Below, piece after piece: positions 18,170 to 27,471 of a stretch of DNA of 64,000 nt. Both the position numbers and the translations under genes were made by a program. The stretch comes from Myxococcus xanthus (lineage in GTDB: Bacteria > Myxococcota > Myxococcia > Myxococcales > Myxococcaceae), in NCBI RefSeq assembly GCF_006402735.1, contig NZ_CP017174.1, forward strand, positions 1,553,001 through 1,617,000, in the 5' to 3' direction. Every line of letters starts with the position of its first letter. Positions within the stretch are counted from its first letter, which is position 1. A model generated the notes under the pieces. The model was given only the letters and a program-made list of their open reading frames with translations, was not told the DNA's origin and did no database searches.

Positions 18170-19759
18170 ATGCGCGCCCTCACGCGGTCCGTCTGGCTCA
18201 TTCCCGTGCTGTTGCTGTCGTGTTCCGACGCGGGCCTCTACGCGCTCAATGGCCGGGGCCCTGGCGGGAAGGACCGCGCCAGCTTCGCCGGTACCGTCTG
18301 CGTTCCGCTCGCGGGCGGCGAGGCCTTTCCCACGAAGGTGATTTTCGCGCTCCAGGGCGGCGAAGGCGTCGAGCGCGAGGTGGTGGGTTACGCGACCGAG
18401 GCGCTGTCCACGCTCTCCAGTCGCTTCTCCGGTCCCTTCGTCCACTTCGGCCTCGTCGCGTACCACACGGTGGCGACGGGCCTGCTGGGCAGCTTCTCGG
18501 ATGCGTCCGACTTCCAGGCCGCTCTGCCGCGCTACGCCACCTACCAGGAGTCCGGCCCGGTGAGCGTCCGCGCCGCCCTGCGGCTGGCCAAGACGCTGCT
18601 GTCAGGCGACATGCAGACGTCCTGCCGCGGCGAGGTCGCCCGCACGCGCTACGTCATCGTCGTCGTGGTGCGCAGCCAGGACACCAGCTGCGCCAACCCG
18701 GCCTTCAACGTGGGGCTCGACTCGCGTTGCAGCGCGCTGGGCAACACGTCGGCGTGCAGCCAGTGTGAGCTCACCGCCGTCACCGGTGAAATCAAGGCGC
18801 TGGCCTCGCAGTTCAGCGCGGGCGAAGTGGTGGTGCAGCCCATCTACGTGCGCGGCGAGACGCCAGACCCCATCACCCGCCAGCACGTGGCCGCCATCGC
18901 CAACGCTGGCGGCACCGAGCCGCTGGAGACGGACGCGGCGGGCCTGTCGGGCACCCTCACCAACATCCAGTACGCCGCGCGGACCAACACCCTCAAGCTC
19001 AAGCGCTTCTTCGCCTACAACCGCAACGTGGTGGTACGCGCCGGGCAGGTGCTCGTCGACAGCGACGGGGACGGCCTTCCCGACGAGGATGAGGTGCTGA
19101 TGGGCACCGACCCCCTGCGCCAGGACACGGACCAGGACGGGTTGATGGACGGTGTCGAGGTTCGCATGGGCCTGGACCCGCTCCAGCCCGACGTCATCAA
19201 CGGCTGCAACGTGTCCCTGGACGAGGACGGCGACCGGCTCAACACCTGCGAGGAGCGCGTGCTGGGCACCAACGCCTGCATCGGCGACACGGATGGGGAT
19301 GCGCTCCCGGACCTGGTGGAGGCGCTGGCGATGACGAACCCGCTCATCCCCGAGGACCTGCTCGACACGGACCGCGACGGCATCACCAACGTGGCGGAGG
19401 TGGAGGCGCACGGAGACCCGCTCAGCGCCGACCTCGACTTCCACCGCGAGCGCGGCTACGGCTACGAGCTGGTGGAGACCACGCCCACCGTGGATGGCCG
19501 CAGCTGCTACCAGGTCCGCGTGGAGAACGTCACCGTCGTCCCCACCCGCGAGCGGCCACACCCCTTCATTCCGGGCGAAGTCATCAAGGCGGGCACCAAC
19601 GAGGTGTACCTCTACCTCCAGGCCGGCCGGGACAATGATCCACGGGGCGCGGGCATCGGCTCGCTCCTCATCCAGGAAATCCAATACAGCGAAGAGGGGG
19701 GCCGCCTGCCGGCGGGCATCATCCCCCTGGAGCCCGACACCTTCATCCCGGGGACCTGA
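18170..19759 (+). CDS. VWA/TSP3-family lipoprotein with a degenerate metal site
   Basis: 529 aa. Signal with lipobox LLSC (Cys18; Ser at +2). Residues about 40-270 align by eye with the VWA domain of the two downstream paralogues, but the MIDAS positions read Q62, G64, G66 where both paralogues have D-x-S-x-S, so metal-dependent ligand binding is probably lost. Calcium-binding TSP3-like repeats follow (DSDGDGLPDEDEV, DTDQDGLMDGVEV, DTDGDALPDLVEA, DTDRDGITNVAEV). A C-terminal domain shared with the paralogues begins RGYGYELVE and contains RSCYQVRVENV. Predicted surface or outer-membrane protein; perhaps structural rather than adhesive. Confidence 0.83.
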   Translation: MRALTRSVWLIPVLLLSCSDAGLYALNGRGPGGKDRASFAGTVCVPLAGGEAFPTKVIFALQGGEGVEREVVGYATEALSTLSSRFSGPFVHFGLVAYHTVATGLLGSFSDASDFQAALPRYATYQESGPVSVRAALRLAKTLLSGDMQTSCRGEVARTRYVIVVVVRSQDTSCANPAFNVGLDSRCSALGNTSACSQCELTAVTGEIKALASQFSAGEVVVQPIYVRGETPDPITRQHVAAIANAGGTEPLETDAAGLSGTLTNIQYAARTNTLKLKRFFAYNRNVVVRAGQVLVDSDGDGLPDEDEVLMGTDPLRQDTDQDGLMDGVEVRMGLDPLQPDVINGCNVSLDEDGDRLNTCEERVLGTNACIGDTDGDALPDLVEALAMTNPLIPEDLLDTDRDGITNVAEVEAHGDPLSADLDFHRERGYGYELVETTPTVDGRSCYQVRVENVTVVPTRERPHPFIPGEVIKAGTNEVYLYLQAGRDNDPRGAGIGSLLIQEIQYSEEGGRLPAGIIPLEPDTFIPGT

Positions 19760-19771
19760 AGCCCTCCCTTG

Positions 19772-19818
19772 GATGTGGGGTCTACCCCTCGCCTCCACTG
19801 GGGAGTCCCCCCCACATC
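19772..19818 (+). terminator. Putative hairpin between VWA lipoprotein and TSP3 protein
   Basis: gatgtgggg (19772-19780) is the exact complement of ccccacatc (19810-19818), and inner ccc/ggg runs extend the stem imperfectly. It begins 12 nt after the lipoprotein stop. It suggests that the TSP3 gene at 19931 has its own promoter in the remaining ~110 nt, where I see no clear -35/-10 pair. Confidence 0.4.
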
Positions 19819-19930
19819 TTCTGTTCGACGCGTCCCTGCTTGTGCCCAACCCGCTGACATTCCAGGGCTTCTCCCAAGTGTCTGGTACGGATCGTTCCTT
19901 GCTAGGCGTCCGGTGTTGAAAGGAGTCACC

Positions 19931-21262
19931 ATGACACGCGCTCGTTTCGCTTCAGTCCTCACGCTGGGGGCTTTCCTCGTCTTCAGCCCCGCCGGGGCGC
20001 TGGCTCAGTCCAATAACAACCCCGACAACCCGGAGTGCCTGGGCGACCGGTGCGGCATGCCGCTGGAGGTCGGCGGTGGCTGTGGTTGCGGCGCGGGCGG
20101 CAGCATCTGGGTGAACTACACGGACGACGGCGACACGCTGTCGTACACGGACGACGCGGACGGCGACGGCCGCGCGGATGACCGCGACAATTGTCCCTTC
20201 GTCTCCAACCGCGACCAGGCGGACGACGACGGTGACGGCGTGGGCAACGCCTGCGACAACTGCCCCACGCTCTCCAACTTCCAGCAGCGCGACGCGGACG
20301 GCGACGGCATCGGCGACGACTGCGACCCGGACCAGGACAACGACGGCCGCCCCAACGCGGAGGACAACTGCCCGCTGGTGCCCAACCCGAACCAAGAGGA
20401 CCTGGACAAGGACGGCCAGGGTGACGTCTGCGATCTGGACGACGATAACGATAGCTGGCTCGACGGCGAAGACAACTGCCCCCGATTCGCCAATGTCGAT
20501 CAGACGGTGATGCCCGAAGACATCACCGTGTGCCGCGTGGACGCGGACGGCGACAACATCTCCGACAGCAGCGACAACTGCCCCGGCGTGCCCAACCCCG
20601 ACCAGCGTGACACGGACGGTGACGGTGTCGGCGACGCGTGCGACCCCGACATCGACGGCGACAGCGTGCTCAACACGCAGGACAACTGCCCCGCCGTCGA
20701 AAACCGCGACCAGCGCGACGACGACCGTGACGGCATTGGCGACGCGTGCGACACGCGCTACTGCCTGGTGACGAACCCCGAGCGCCCCGACGACTGCCTG
20801 GACCCGAAGTCGCCGTTCACCGTCAGCGCCGGTGGCCTGTTCCGCACGGACAAGGCCGGCATCACCATCCGCCCGCCGCTGTTCGCCAACCGCAACGGCG
20901 CGGCCATGGAGTACGAGTGGGTGGTGGTGAAGCGTCCCTCGGGTTCCACCGCCGTGGTGGAGCGTCCTCAGGGCGCGGTGACGCTCAGCCGCGACTGGCA
21001 GTACATGTACGTCGACGGCAGCGTGCCCACCTTCGTTCCGGACAAGAAGGGCGAGTACCAGCTCCAGCTGACCGCGCGCCTGGCCTTCTCCGACCGCGTG
21101 TTCCCCGACCAGCGCGTGTCCGCCTCCACCCTCACGGTGCTCGTGGGGGATGACTCGGAGGAGGGCAACAACTGCAGCTCGGTGCCCGCGGGCTTCAGCG
21201 CCACCGCCCTGGGCGCCGCGCTGCTCAGCGTGCTGATGCGCCGCCGCCGTCCCCAGCAGTAA
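19931..21262 (+). CDS. Exported TSP3-repeat protein with MYXO-CTERM-like C-terminus
   Basis: 443 aa from ATG 19931 with aggag at 19921-19925. Signal peptide [25 protein letters not shown]. Residues about 75-275 are thrombospondin type 3 repeats with alternating calcium-binding aspartates and DNCP motifs ([28 protein letters not shown]). A beta-sandwich-like domain follows ([30 protein letters not shown]). The C-terminus has a cysteine in NNCSSVPAG, a hydrophobic span ([15 protein letters not shown]) and an RRRR cluster: the tripartite pattern of MYXO-CTERM-type sorting tails, though less Gly/Cys-rich than the usual form. Predicted to be processed and displayed on the cell surface. Confidence 0.85.
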   Translation: MTRARFASVLTLGAFLVFSPAGALAQSNNNPDNPECLGDRCGMPLEVGGGCGCGAGGSIWVNYTDDGDTLSYTDDADGDGRADDRDNCPFVSNRDQADDDGDGVGNACDNCPTLSNFQQRDADGDGIGDDCDPDQDNDGRPNAEDNCPLVPNPNQEDLDKDGQGDVCDLDDDNDSWLDGEDNCPRFANVDQTVMPEDITVCRVDADGDNISDSSDNCPGVPNPDQRDTDGDGVGDACDPDIDGDSVLNTQDNCPAVENRDQRDDDRDGIGDACDTRYCLVTNPERPDDCLDPKSPFTVSAGGLFRTDKAGITIRPPLFANRNGAAMEYEWVVVKRPSGSTAVVERPQGAVTLSRDWQYMYVDGSVPTFVPDKKGEYQLQLTARLAFSDRVFPDQRVSASTLTVLVGDDSEEGNNCSSVPAGFSATALGAALLSVLMRRRRPQQ

Positions 21263-21297
21263 CCTCGCAGTCCCCCCCTCCAGGAGGTCCCTTCCGC

Positions 21298-23277
21298 ATG
21301 CGCCGCTTCGTTCGTACCTCGCTGCTCGCGGCGGGCCTCCTGGCTTCGGGCCTGTGGTCCTGTTCGGACGCCATGCTCGAATCGAGGGTGGATGCGCTCT
21401 CCAACCTCGATGACCGGCTGACGCTCCAGGGGCGGGTGTGCACGCGCCCGCCCAGCCCCTCCGGCTTCCCGGTGAAGGTGGTGGTGGTCATCGACGAGTC
21501 GGGCAGCATGTGCGTCTCCGACCCGCCGGGCTCGCAGCTCGACAACGGCTTCTGCCAGCGCCGGGAGATTCTGGACATCATCCCGGAGGGCGTCACCGAG
21601 CCCGCGCGCGTGCGCGCCCTCAAGCGGCTGGTGCAGCAGTTCCGGGAAGTGAATGCGCAGGGCGGCAACGTGCAGGTGTCCGTCGCCCCCTTTGAAACGA
21701 ACGTGCGCAACGTCTGGCCGCCCACCACGACGGGGGACCGCTTCGCCCGGCCGGACAACAACATCGACAGCTACATCGAGGGCCTGCAGAGCCAGCTGGG
21801 CAAGGGCACCGACTACCAGGGCGCCCTGTCCTACGCCTACAGCCTCATCTCCAGCGACATCAACGCGGTGGCGCAGTCCAACCCGGAGCTGCTGCCGCGC
21901 ACGCGCTACGTCGTCGTCTTCCTGACCGACGGCACGCCGTATCCGCGCTGCTCGGCCACCGACAACCTCAGCGTCTACGCCGACCCGGACAACCCGGACC
22001 TGACGTGGGCGGACTCGCTGAGAGACTTCTGCAACCTCACCAACACCACGGACCAGATTGATGGGTTCGAGGTGGGGACGGACCGCAACCAGAACTACCA
22101 GCTGTTCAGCTACGTGCGGCGGCTGATGGAGTTGAAGGACCAGTACAACGTGGGCGATTTGCGCATGCACACGGTGCTGCTCTTCAACCAGGAAGCGGTG
22201 CGGGCGTGTGGCCCCATCTGCCAGGACATCTACGGCGTGTACCCGGGCGTGGAGCCGGCGCGCTATCCGGAGGCCGCGAAGAAGATCGCCGCGTGGCTGC
22301 TGCGGCGCTTCGCGGACATCGGCAACGGCGTGTACCAGGAGTTCAACGACACGGGCGAAATCTCCAACCTGGGCCTGGGCGCGCTGGACTACTCGTCGTT
22401 CGCCTCGCGCAACGTGATGAAGACGCTGATGGTGGAGTCGCTCAGCTCCGCGCCGGGTGACACCGGCCGCGTGCTGGACAGCGATGGGGACGGGGTGCCG
22501 GACTCCATCGACAACAGCTTCACGCTGAAGACCAACACCTTCGTGGCGGACAGCGACGGCGACTGCCTGGATGACGGCTTCGAATACCGCCGCGAGGACC
22601 AGGGCTTCCGCGCCGCCAATGATTTGGACGCGCGCGGGTGCAACCCGGCCTCGCCGCTGACGCCCAACTGCGTCTGCCGCGACACGGACGGTGACGGCCT
22701 GTCCCAGTTCGCCGAGGACTACCTGCGCACGCGCACCGGCATCGTGGACAGCGACGGAGACGGCGTGCCGGACGGCCTGGAGGCGCGCTGGGGGCTCAAC
22801 CCGCTGGAGAACAGCGTGTCGGGCCTGGACACGGACGGTGACGGCATCCCGGACGCCCAGGAGCTGCGCGCGGGAAGTAATCCCACGCGCCGCGACAAGG
22901 CCTTCCACGAGCGCTTCGGCTACCAGTACGAGACGCGCATCGCGGAGGTCCGTCCCGACGGCAGCCTCTGCTACGACTTCACCGTGTCCAACCTGCAGCT
23001 CGTCACGCCGCCGGACCGCGCGGGCGTGAAGCAGGGCTACAACCTCTTCAAGGTGTGGTTCGCCGAGGCACCGGAGAGTGGCGTGAGCACGGACTACGGC
23101 GTGTGGCGCACCGCCTGCGCCTGGGCGCAGTATGCGCCGCCCAGCGTGCGGGTCCCGGTGGGGCCCGAGCTGACCTTCGAGGATGCTGACTTCCGCCGGC
23201 CCGACACCTTGAGCAACCCGTGGAACAACCAGAACGACTGCGTCGGAATCCCGCCCTCGGGGAGCGCCAATCCGTGA
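21298..23277 (+). CDS. VWA/TSP3 surface lipoprotein with intact MIDAS
   Basis: 659 aa with aggagg upstream of ATG 21298. Lipobox LWSC, Cys22, Ser at +2. VWA domain about 45-370 with MIDAS D66-E-S68-G-S70 and a downstream VVFLTDG strand, so it can bind a divalent metal and probably a ligand. TSP3-like Ca2+ repeats follow at about 395-535 (DSDGDGVPDSIDN, DTDGDGLSQFAED, DSDGDGVPDGLEA, DTDGDGIPDAQEL). A C-terminal domain with FGYQYE and SLCYDFTVSNLQL is shared with the flanking paralogues. Its stop overlaps the next gene (GTGA). VWA proteins of this kind, for example CglB in gliding, can act as substrate adhesins; that role here is inferred. Confidence 0.87.
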   Translation: MRRFVRTSLLAAGLLASGLWSCSDAMLESRVDALSNLDDRLTLQGRVCTRPPSPSGFPVKVVVVIDESGSMCVSDPPGSQLDNGFCQRREILDIIPEGVTEPARVRALKRLVQQFREVNAQGGNVQVSVAPFETNVRNVWPPTTTGDRFARPDNNIDSYIEGLQSQLGKGTDYQGALSYAYSLISSDINAVAQSNPELLPRTRYVVVFLTDGTPYPRCSATDNLSVYADPDNPDLTWADSLRDFCNLTNTTDQIDGFEVGTDRNQNYQLFSYVRRLMELKDQYNVGDLRMHTVLLFNQEAVRACGPICQDIYGVYPGVEPARYPEAAKKIAAWLLRRFADIGNGVYQEFNDTGEISNLGLGALDYSSFASRNVMKTLMVESLSSAPGDTGRVLDSDGDGVPDSIDNSFTLKTNTFVADSDGDCLDDGFEYRREDQGFRAANDLDARGCNPASPLTPNCVCRDTDGDGLSQFAEDYLRTRTGIVDSDGDGVPDGLEARWGLNPLENSVSGLDTDGDGIPDAQELRAGSNPTRRDKAFHERFGYQYETRIAEVRPDGSLCYDFTVSNLQLVTPPDRAGVKQGYNLFKVWFAEAPESGVSTDYGVWRTACAWAQYAPPSVRVPVGPELTFEDADFRRPDTLSNPWNNQNDCVGIPPSGSANP

Positions 23278-25022
23278 GCCGCGTTGTCCGAGTCCTGGCG
23301 GGCGTCCTGGTGGCCGTGGCGATGGTGATGGCGTGTACGGATTCCTATCTGTACGACCCTCGCCGTGACACGGAAGTGCCGGTGGACCGGGCGGTGACGT
23401 TGGAAGGCCGCTTCTGCACCGTGGGCAGCAACGAGGTGGTGCGGCCCATCAAGCTGGTGGTCGCCATGGACGCCTCGCAGTCCATGCGGGTGAGCGACCC
23501 GGACGGCGCTCGCGCCACCGCGCTGGTGGAGCTCATCCAGAACCTGCCCAGGGACCCGGAGGTGCACCTGGCGGTGATGCTCTTCGCGGGCAGCACCACG
23601 GCCTTCCTCACGCAGCAGCCGGGCAACCCGCCCCAGGACGGCTTCGTCCAGGTGTCCTCCATGGATGACGCCACGTTGCGGCGCCTGTCCGAGCAACTGC
23701 TCACCTTCCGCAACCCCGACACCTCGCCGAACCGGGACTCGACGGACTTCGTCAAGCCGCTGTCGGACATCTACTCGCTCATCAACACGGACATCGCGCG
23801 CAGCCGGCTGGACCCGGGCGGTGCGCAGGCGCTGGCGCAGGCGCGCTACTCCGTCATCTTCCTGTCGGACGGCAAGCCCACCAACGACCAGGACGACGAG
23901 TTGCTCCGGGGCGACGCGGTGGTGCGCATTCGCCAGCTGCGGGATTTGGTGGAGGACGTGCGCGTCAACACCGTGCACGTCTTCAACCCCACGCAGCCGG
24001 TGTCCTCGGTGTGTGACTTGTCTGGTGATGGGGGCTGCCCGCTGCTCATCATCAACCAGAACGCGGACCGGCTGGAGCAGATGGCCTCGCTGGGCGGCGG
24101 CAACTTCCGCGACTTCCGCAACAACGAGCCCATCAACTTCCTGGACTTCACCTTCGGCCAGGTGCGCCGCGCCTTCATCGTGAAGGAGATGGTGGCCTTC
24201 AACTTCTCCGCGCCGCCAGGCAGCCCGGTGGGCGAGGCGGACTCGGACGGTGATGGCCTGACGGACGCGCGCGAGCTGGAGCTGGGCACGGACCCGCACA
24301 AGGTGGACACGGACGGGGACGGCTTCAGCGACGGCGTGGAGGTGTACTTCCGCGACCGCGGCGTGGACTTCAACCCCACGCAGGAGGCCCTGCCCGACGG
24401 CGGCGGGCTGGACCGCGGCTGCCCGCCGGCGCTGCGCGGCGTGGACTCGGATTGCGACGGCCTGCTGGACTGCGACGAGCAGTTCGTGGGCACCAACGCG
24501 ACGCTGGCGGACAGTGACCGGGACGGCGTGCCGGACGGCATGGAGTGGCTGGGCGGCACGCAGGGCGCCAGCAACGACTTGGACGAGGACCCGGACAACG
24601 ACGGGCTGACGAACCGGATGGAGCTGCGGATGCACACCCGGCCGCTGGCGGTGGACACCGCGGACCTGTCGGTGAATGGCTACCGCTACGCCTTCGAGGC
24701 GGACGGCCCGCCGGACAACCTGGGCCGCCAGTGCTACCGCTTCCGCGTGGAGAACGTCCTGCTGGCCCCCACGATGGCGTCCGCGGACGACGCGGGCGTG
24801 GTGCAGCGCGGGGCGGGCTTCAACGACATCGCGATGTCCGTGGCCATGGTGCCCGGAGACGACCCCACCGCCCGGACGCTTGTCCGCACCTTCCGCGTGA
24901 ATGACGTGCGCTACCCGGTGGGCGGCATCAAGTCGCCCGCCGACGGCGTCATCCGCGTGGAACCCGAGCAGTTCGTCGACGGCTGCCCCGGCCGCCCCGA
25001 CGACGTGCCCCCGACGCCTTGA
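23274..25022 (+). CDS. VWA/TSP3 surface lipoprotein, third paralogue
   Basis: 582 aa from GTG 23274, which overlaps the previous stop (GTGA). Lipobox VMAC, Cys21, Thr at +2. VWA domain with MIDAS D66-A-S68-Q-S70, the same positions as the upstream paralogue, and VIFLSDGKPTND downstream. TSP3-like repeats occupy about 320-460 (DSDGDGLTDAREL, DTDGDGFSDGVEV, DSDCDGLLDCDEQ, DSDRDGVPDGMEW). The C-terminal domain with NGYRYAFE and RQCYRFRVENVLL is common to the family. It ends where the next lipoprotein gene begins (TTGA overlap at 25019-25022). Likely co-expressed with its neighbours and exported to the outer membrane. Confidence 0.87.
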   Translation: MSRVVRVLAGVLVAVAMVMACTDSYLYDPRRDTEVPVDRAVTLEGRFCTVGSNEVVRPIKLVVAMDASQSMRVSDPDGARATALVELIQNLPRDPEVHLAVMLFAGSTTAFLTQQPGNPPQDGFVQVSSMDDATLRRLSEQLLTFRNPDTSPNRDSTDFVKPLSDIYSLINTDIARSRLDPGGAQALAQARYSVIFLSDGKPTNDQDDELLRGDAVVRIRQLRDLVEDVRVNTVHVFNPTQPVSSVCDLSGDGGCPLLIINQNADRLEQMASLGGGNFRDFRNNEPINFLDFTFGQVRRAFIVKEMVAFNFSAPPGSPVGEADSDGDGLTDARELELGTDPHKVDTDGDGFSDGVEVYFRDRGVDFNPTQEALPDGGGLDRGCPPALRGVDSDCDGLLDCDEQFVGTNATLADSDRDGVPDGMEWLGGTQGASNDLDEDPDNDGLTNRMELRMHTRPLAVDTADLSVNGYRYAFEADGPPDNLGRQCYRFRVENVLLAPTMASADDAGVVQRGAGFNDIAMSVAMVPGDDPTARTLVRTFRVNDVRYPVGGIKSPADGVIRVEPEQFVDGCPGRPDDVPPTP

Positions 25023-25033
25023 GAACCGACGCC

Positions 25034-27409
25034 ATGCCCACCTCTGTCCGTCTGTTGCCGCTCGCGTTGCTCGTCCTCGTCGCCTGTTCGTCTGGAGGAG
25101 GCGAGACACCAGACGCGGGGACTCCCGTGGTGGAGGACCTGTGCAATTCGCGCGAGGAGGCGCTGACGCGGCCCGAGTGCGAACTCAAGCCGGGCGAGCC
25201 GCTGGAGCGCTTCCTGGCGCTGGACAGCGAGCCGCGCGCCGGTGACCAGGACTGGTACCGCATCGTCCTGCCGCCCGGCACCAACGCCCGCACGCTGCTG
25301 AACGTCAACGGGACGTACCTGGCGTCCAGCACCGCGGTGAATCTGTCCGTCACCATCCTGGGGCCGCTGCCGGACGGGAAGGAGGGCTCACTGGCGAAGA
25401 AGGAGGACAAGCACGCCCAGGGCGCGCCCCGTCCGGTGGACATCGTGTTGCCGCTGCGTGACGGGATGGAGAACCAGACGCTGCTGGTGCTGGTGCAGGA
25501 CGCGCCAGACGTGCCGTCCCGGCCCAACTTCGACGCGCGCAACAAGTACCGGTTGACGGTGCGCATCGACCAGAACCCGGACGAGCAGGAGCCCAACGAC
25601 ACGCACGAGACGGCCACGCCGCTGGTGCTGACGCAGTCCGGGGAGATGCTGATGGGCGCCTCCACCGGCTATCTGGCCACCGACAACGACGTGGACCACT
25701 ACGCCTTCGACCTGGCGGCGGGGAAGGTCGCCTACGTGCACATCAGCGCGCCCGACCTGGACTTCGTGCCCAACTGGCGCCTGTCCTACGAGCTGTGGCG
25801 CCCGGACTTCACGGAGAAGGAAGACGAAGGCGTGGTGCTGCCCCAGGTGCGCGGCGGCGAGCTGGCCACCGCGCGCAAAATCAAAGTGGAGCACGCGGGG
25901 CGGTGGACGCTGGTGGTGAAGGGCTACCGCGGCACCAATGACCGGGACACGGCCCAGGGAGACCTCGCGCAGCCCTACGAGGTGGAGGTTCGCGTGCTGG
26001 AGGAGGAGGACGCGCAGGACCGCACAACGACGGGCAATGACCGCGCGCAGGAGGCCACCGCGCGCAACCTCGTCAGCGCCACGCCCGGCGGCGCCGGCTC
26101 GTCTGTCTCCTTCACCGGCCGCCTGGGCTACATCCCCGACCGGGATTGGTACTCGGTGCGGCTGCCGGCCTTCAGCACCCCCACGTTGCTGCGCTACCGG
26201 CTGGTGCCGCTGGATACGGGGGGCCGCTTCCCCGCGCTGCCGGTGACGGCCTCGCGCGTGGTGCACGTGTTCACCCTGGTCGCCACCGGGGGCCCCCTGA
26301 GCGAGTCGCGGGAGAGCTGCGCCACCAACGCCGCCGTCTGCCCGCGCGACTTCTCGGAGAACCCCGACGCCCGGGGCCTGGTGGATCGCTTCTGCCGGCG
26401 CACGGATTTGCCCGCGCCCATGTGTCTGCACTCGTCTCGCGAGGAGGCCGTGGGCAACTCGCGCTTCACCGCCCTGAGCAACTTCCGGGGTGTCATCCCG
26501 GTTCCGGCGCATGACGCCGCGCTGATGTACTACTTCCTGGTGCAGGACAACGGCTCGTGGGTCGACGACAAGGACTACCGCCTGGAGGTGAGCTGGGATG
26601 TGGAGGATGCGGACGAGTTGTCTCGCTACGTCAATGGCGCGGAGGCGCCGGTGGCGCGGACGCTCGCGTCCACCACGGCCTTCCCGTCGCCGCCCGACAC
26701 GGCGGAGTTCTCCGTCACGGGCCAGTTGTCGCACGGCCACGGCCGGCTGCGCAGCGGAATGGACCGCGTCAACGGGCTCGGGGTGCGTGGCCCGCTGGAC
26801 TACGACGCCGTGCCTTCCGACGTGGACTCGTACGTGTTCGACCTGCCGTCGGTGCCTCCGCCGGAGGACCGGACGTGGCTGCTCCAGTGGGAGGTGGCGA
26901 AGCTGGCCGACGGTGGCACGCCGCACGGCCTGGCGCTGGACCTCACCTTCTGTGACGGCGATGCGACGGACGCCGGTGTTGGCACCTGCACGCCGGTGCG
27001 CACGGGCAACCGGGGGCCGCTGACGCTAGGCTACCGCTCGGACGCGCTGCGCGCCTGGCACACGCCGTCCAATGCGGGCACCAGCAGCCTGCAGCCGCTC
27101 TACCAGTTGGAGGACCGTCCCAACTCCACCGTCGTCACCCTGGCGCCCTATGCCTGCGGCTGCCTGGAGCGGCGCTTCATCCGCGGCGGCACCCTGCGCG
27201 TGGACGTGACGGCGTCGGAGCGGCTGGACTACGAGCGGGTGAACTACACGCTGCGCACCGGCCACGGGGACTATCCGCAGAGCTACCCGGTGGACGGTGG
27301 GACGACGGTGTCGTGCCCGGTCGTCACCGACGGTGGGACGACGCCGGACGGAGATGGCGGCGTCATCCAGAACTACGCCGGGGGCTGCAACTTCACCTAC
27401 CAGCCATGA
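25034..27409 (+). CDS. Large lipoprotein with repeated pre-peptidase-type beta domains
   Basis: 791 aa from ATG 25034; an in-frame TTG at 25019 overlaps the previous stop and could be used instead. Lipobox LVAC, followed by SSGGG. The sequence is all-beta and seems to contain three or four modules of the bacterial pre-peptidase C-terminal (PPC) type: DQDWYRIVLPPGT, NDVDHYAFDLAAG, DRDWYSVRLPA, DVDSYVFDLPS, some preceded by EPNDT-like acidic linkers. No enzyme motif is visible. It is the last gene of the VWA/TSP3 operon and is followed by a strong hairpin. Probably an outer-membrane or surface accessory protein. Confidence 0.8.
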   Translation: MPTSVRLLPLALLVLVACSSGGGETPDAGTPVVEDLCNSREEALTRPECELKPGEPLERFLALDSEPRAGDQDWYRIVLPPGTNARTLLNVNGTYLASSTAVNLSVTILGPLPDGKEGSLAKKEDKHAQGAPRPVDIVLPLRDGMENQTLLVLVQDAPDVPSRPNFDARNKYRLTVRIDQNPDEQEPNDTHETATPLVLTQSGEMLMGASTGYLATDNDVDHYAFDLAAGKVAYVHISAPDLDFVPNWRLSYELWRPDFTEKEDEGVVLPQVRGGELATARKIKVEHAGRWTLVVKGYRGTNDRDTAQGDLAQPYEVEVRVLEEEDAQDRTTTGNDRAQEATARNLVSATPGGAGSSVSFTGRLGYIPDRDWYSVRLPAFSTPTLLRYRLVPLDTGGRFPALPVTASRVVHVFTLVATGGPLSESRESCATNAAVCPRDFSENPDARGLVDRFCRRTDLPAPMCLHSSREEAVGNSRFTALSNFRGVIPVPAHDAALMYYFLVQDNGSWVDDKDYRLEVSWDVEDADELSRYVNGAEAPVARTLASTTAFPSPPDTAEFSVTGQLSHGHGRLRSGMDRVNGLGVRGPLDYDAVPSDVDSYVFDLPSVPPPEDRTWLLQWEVAKLADGGTPHGLALDLTFCDGDATDAGVGTCTPVRTGNRGPLTLGYRSDALRAWHTPSNAGTSSLQPLYQLEDRPNSTVVTLAPYACGCLERRFIRGGTLRVDVTASERLDYERVNYTLRTGHGDYPQSYPVDGGTTVSCPVVTDGGTTPDGDGGVIQNYAGGCNFTYQP

Positions 27410-27423
27410 TGCGGGTGGCGTCA

Positions 27424-27447
27424 GGGCGGGAGCGCTGGCTCCCGCCC
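27424..27447. terminator. Strong hairpin terminator between convergent genes
   Basis: A perfect 10-bp stem: gggcgggagc (27424-27433), loop gctg, gctcccgccc (27438-27447), 14 nt after the surface-protein operon and 24 nt before the end of the convergent lipoprotein gene. Its position would let it serve both strands. No T-tract. Confidence 0.6.
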
Positions 27448-27471
27448 GTCACGCGGTGGTCCGCGAGGACT

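Noticed and set aside
20130..20760. Periodic gacggcgacggc DNA considered as a CRISPR or tandem DNA repeat
   Set aside because: The periodicity comes from the codons of Asp-rich TSP3 repeats; units vary in sequence and length and keep the reading frame.
20968..25109. Long minus-strand frames (646 and 671 aa) opposite the VWA/TSP3 genes
   Set aside because: Val/Arg/His-rich shadow translations with no recognisable domain, lying over genes with clear lipoboxes, MIDAS and Ca-binding repeats.
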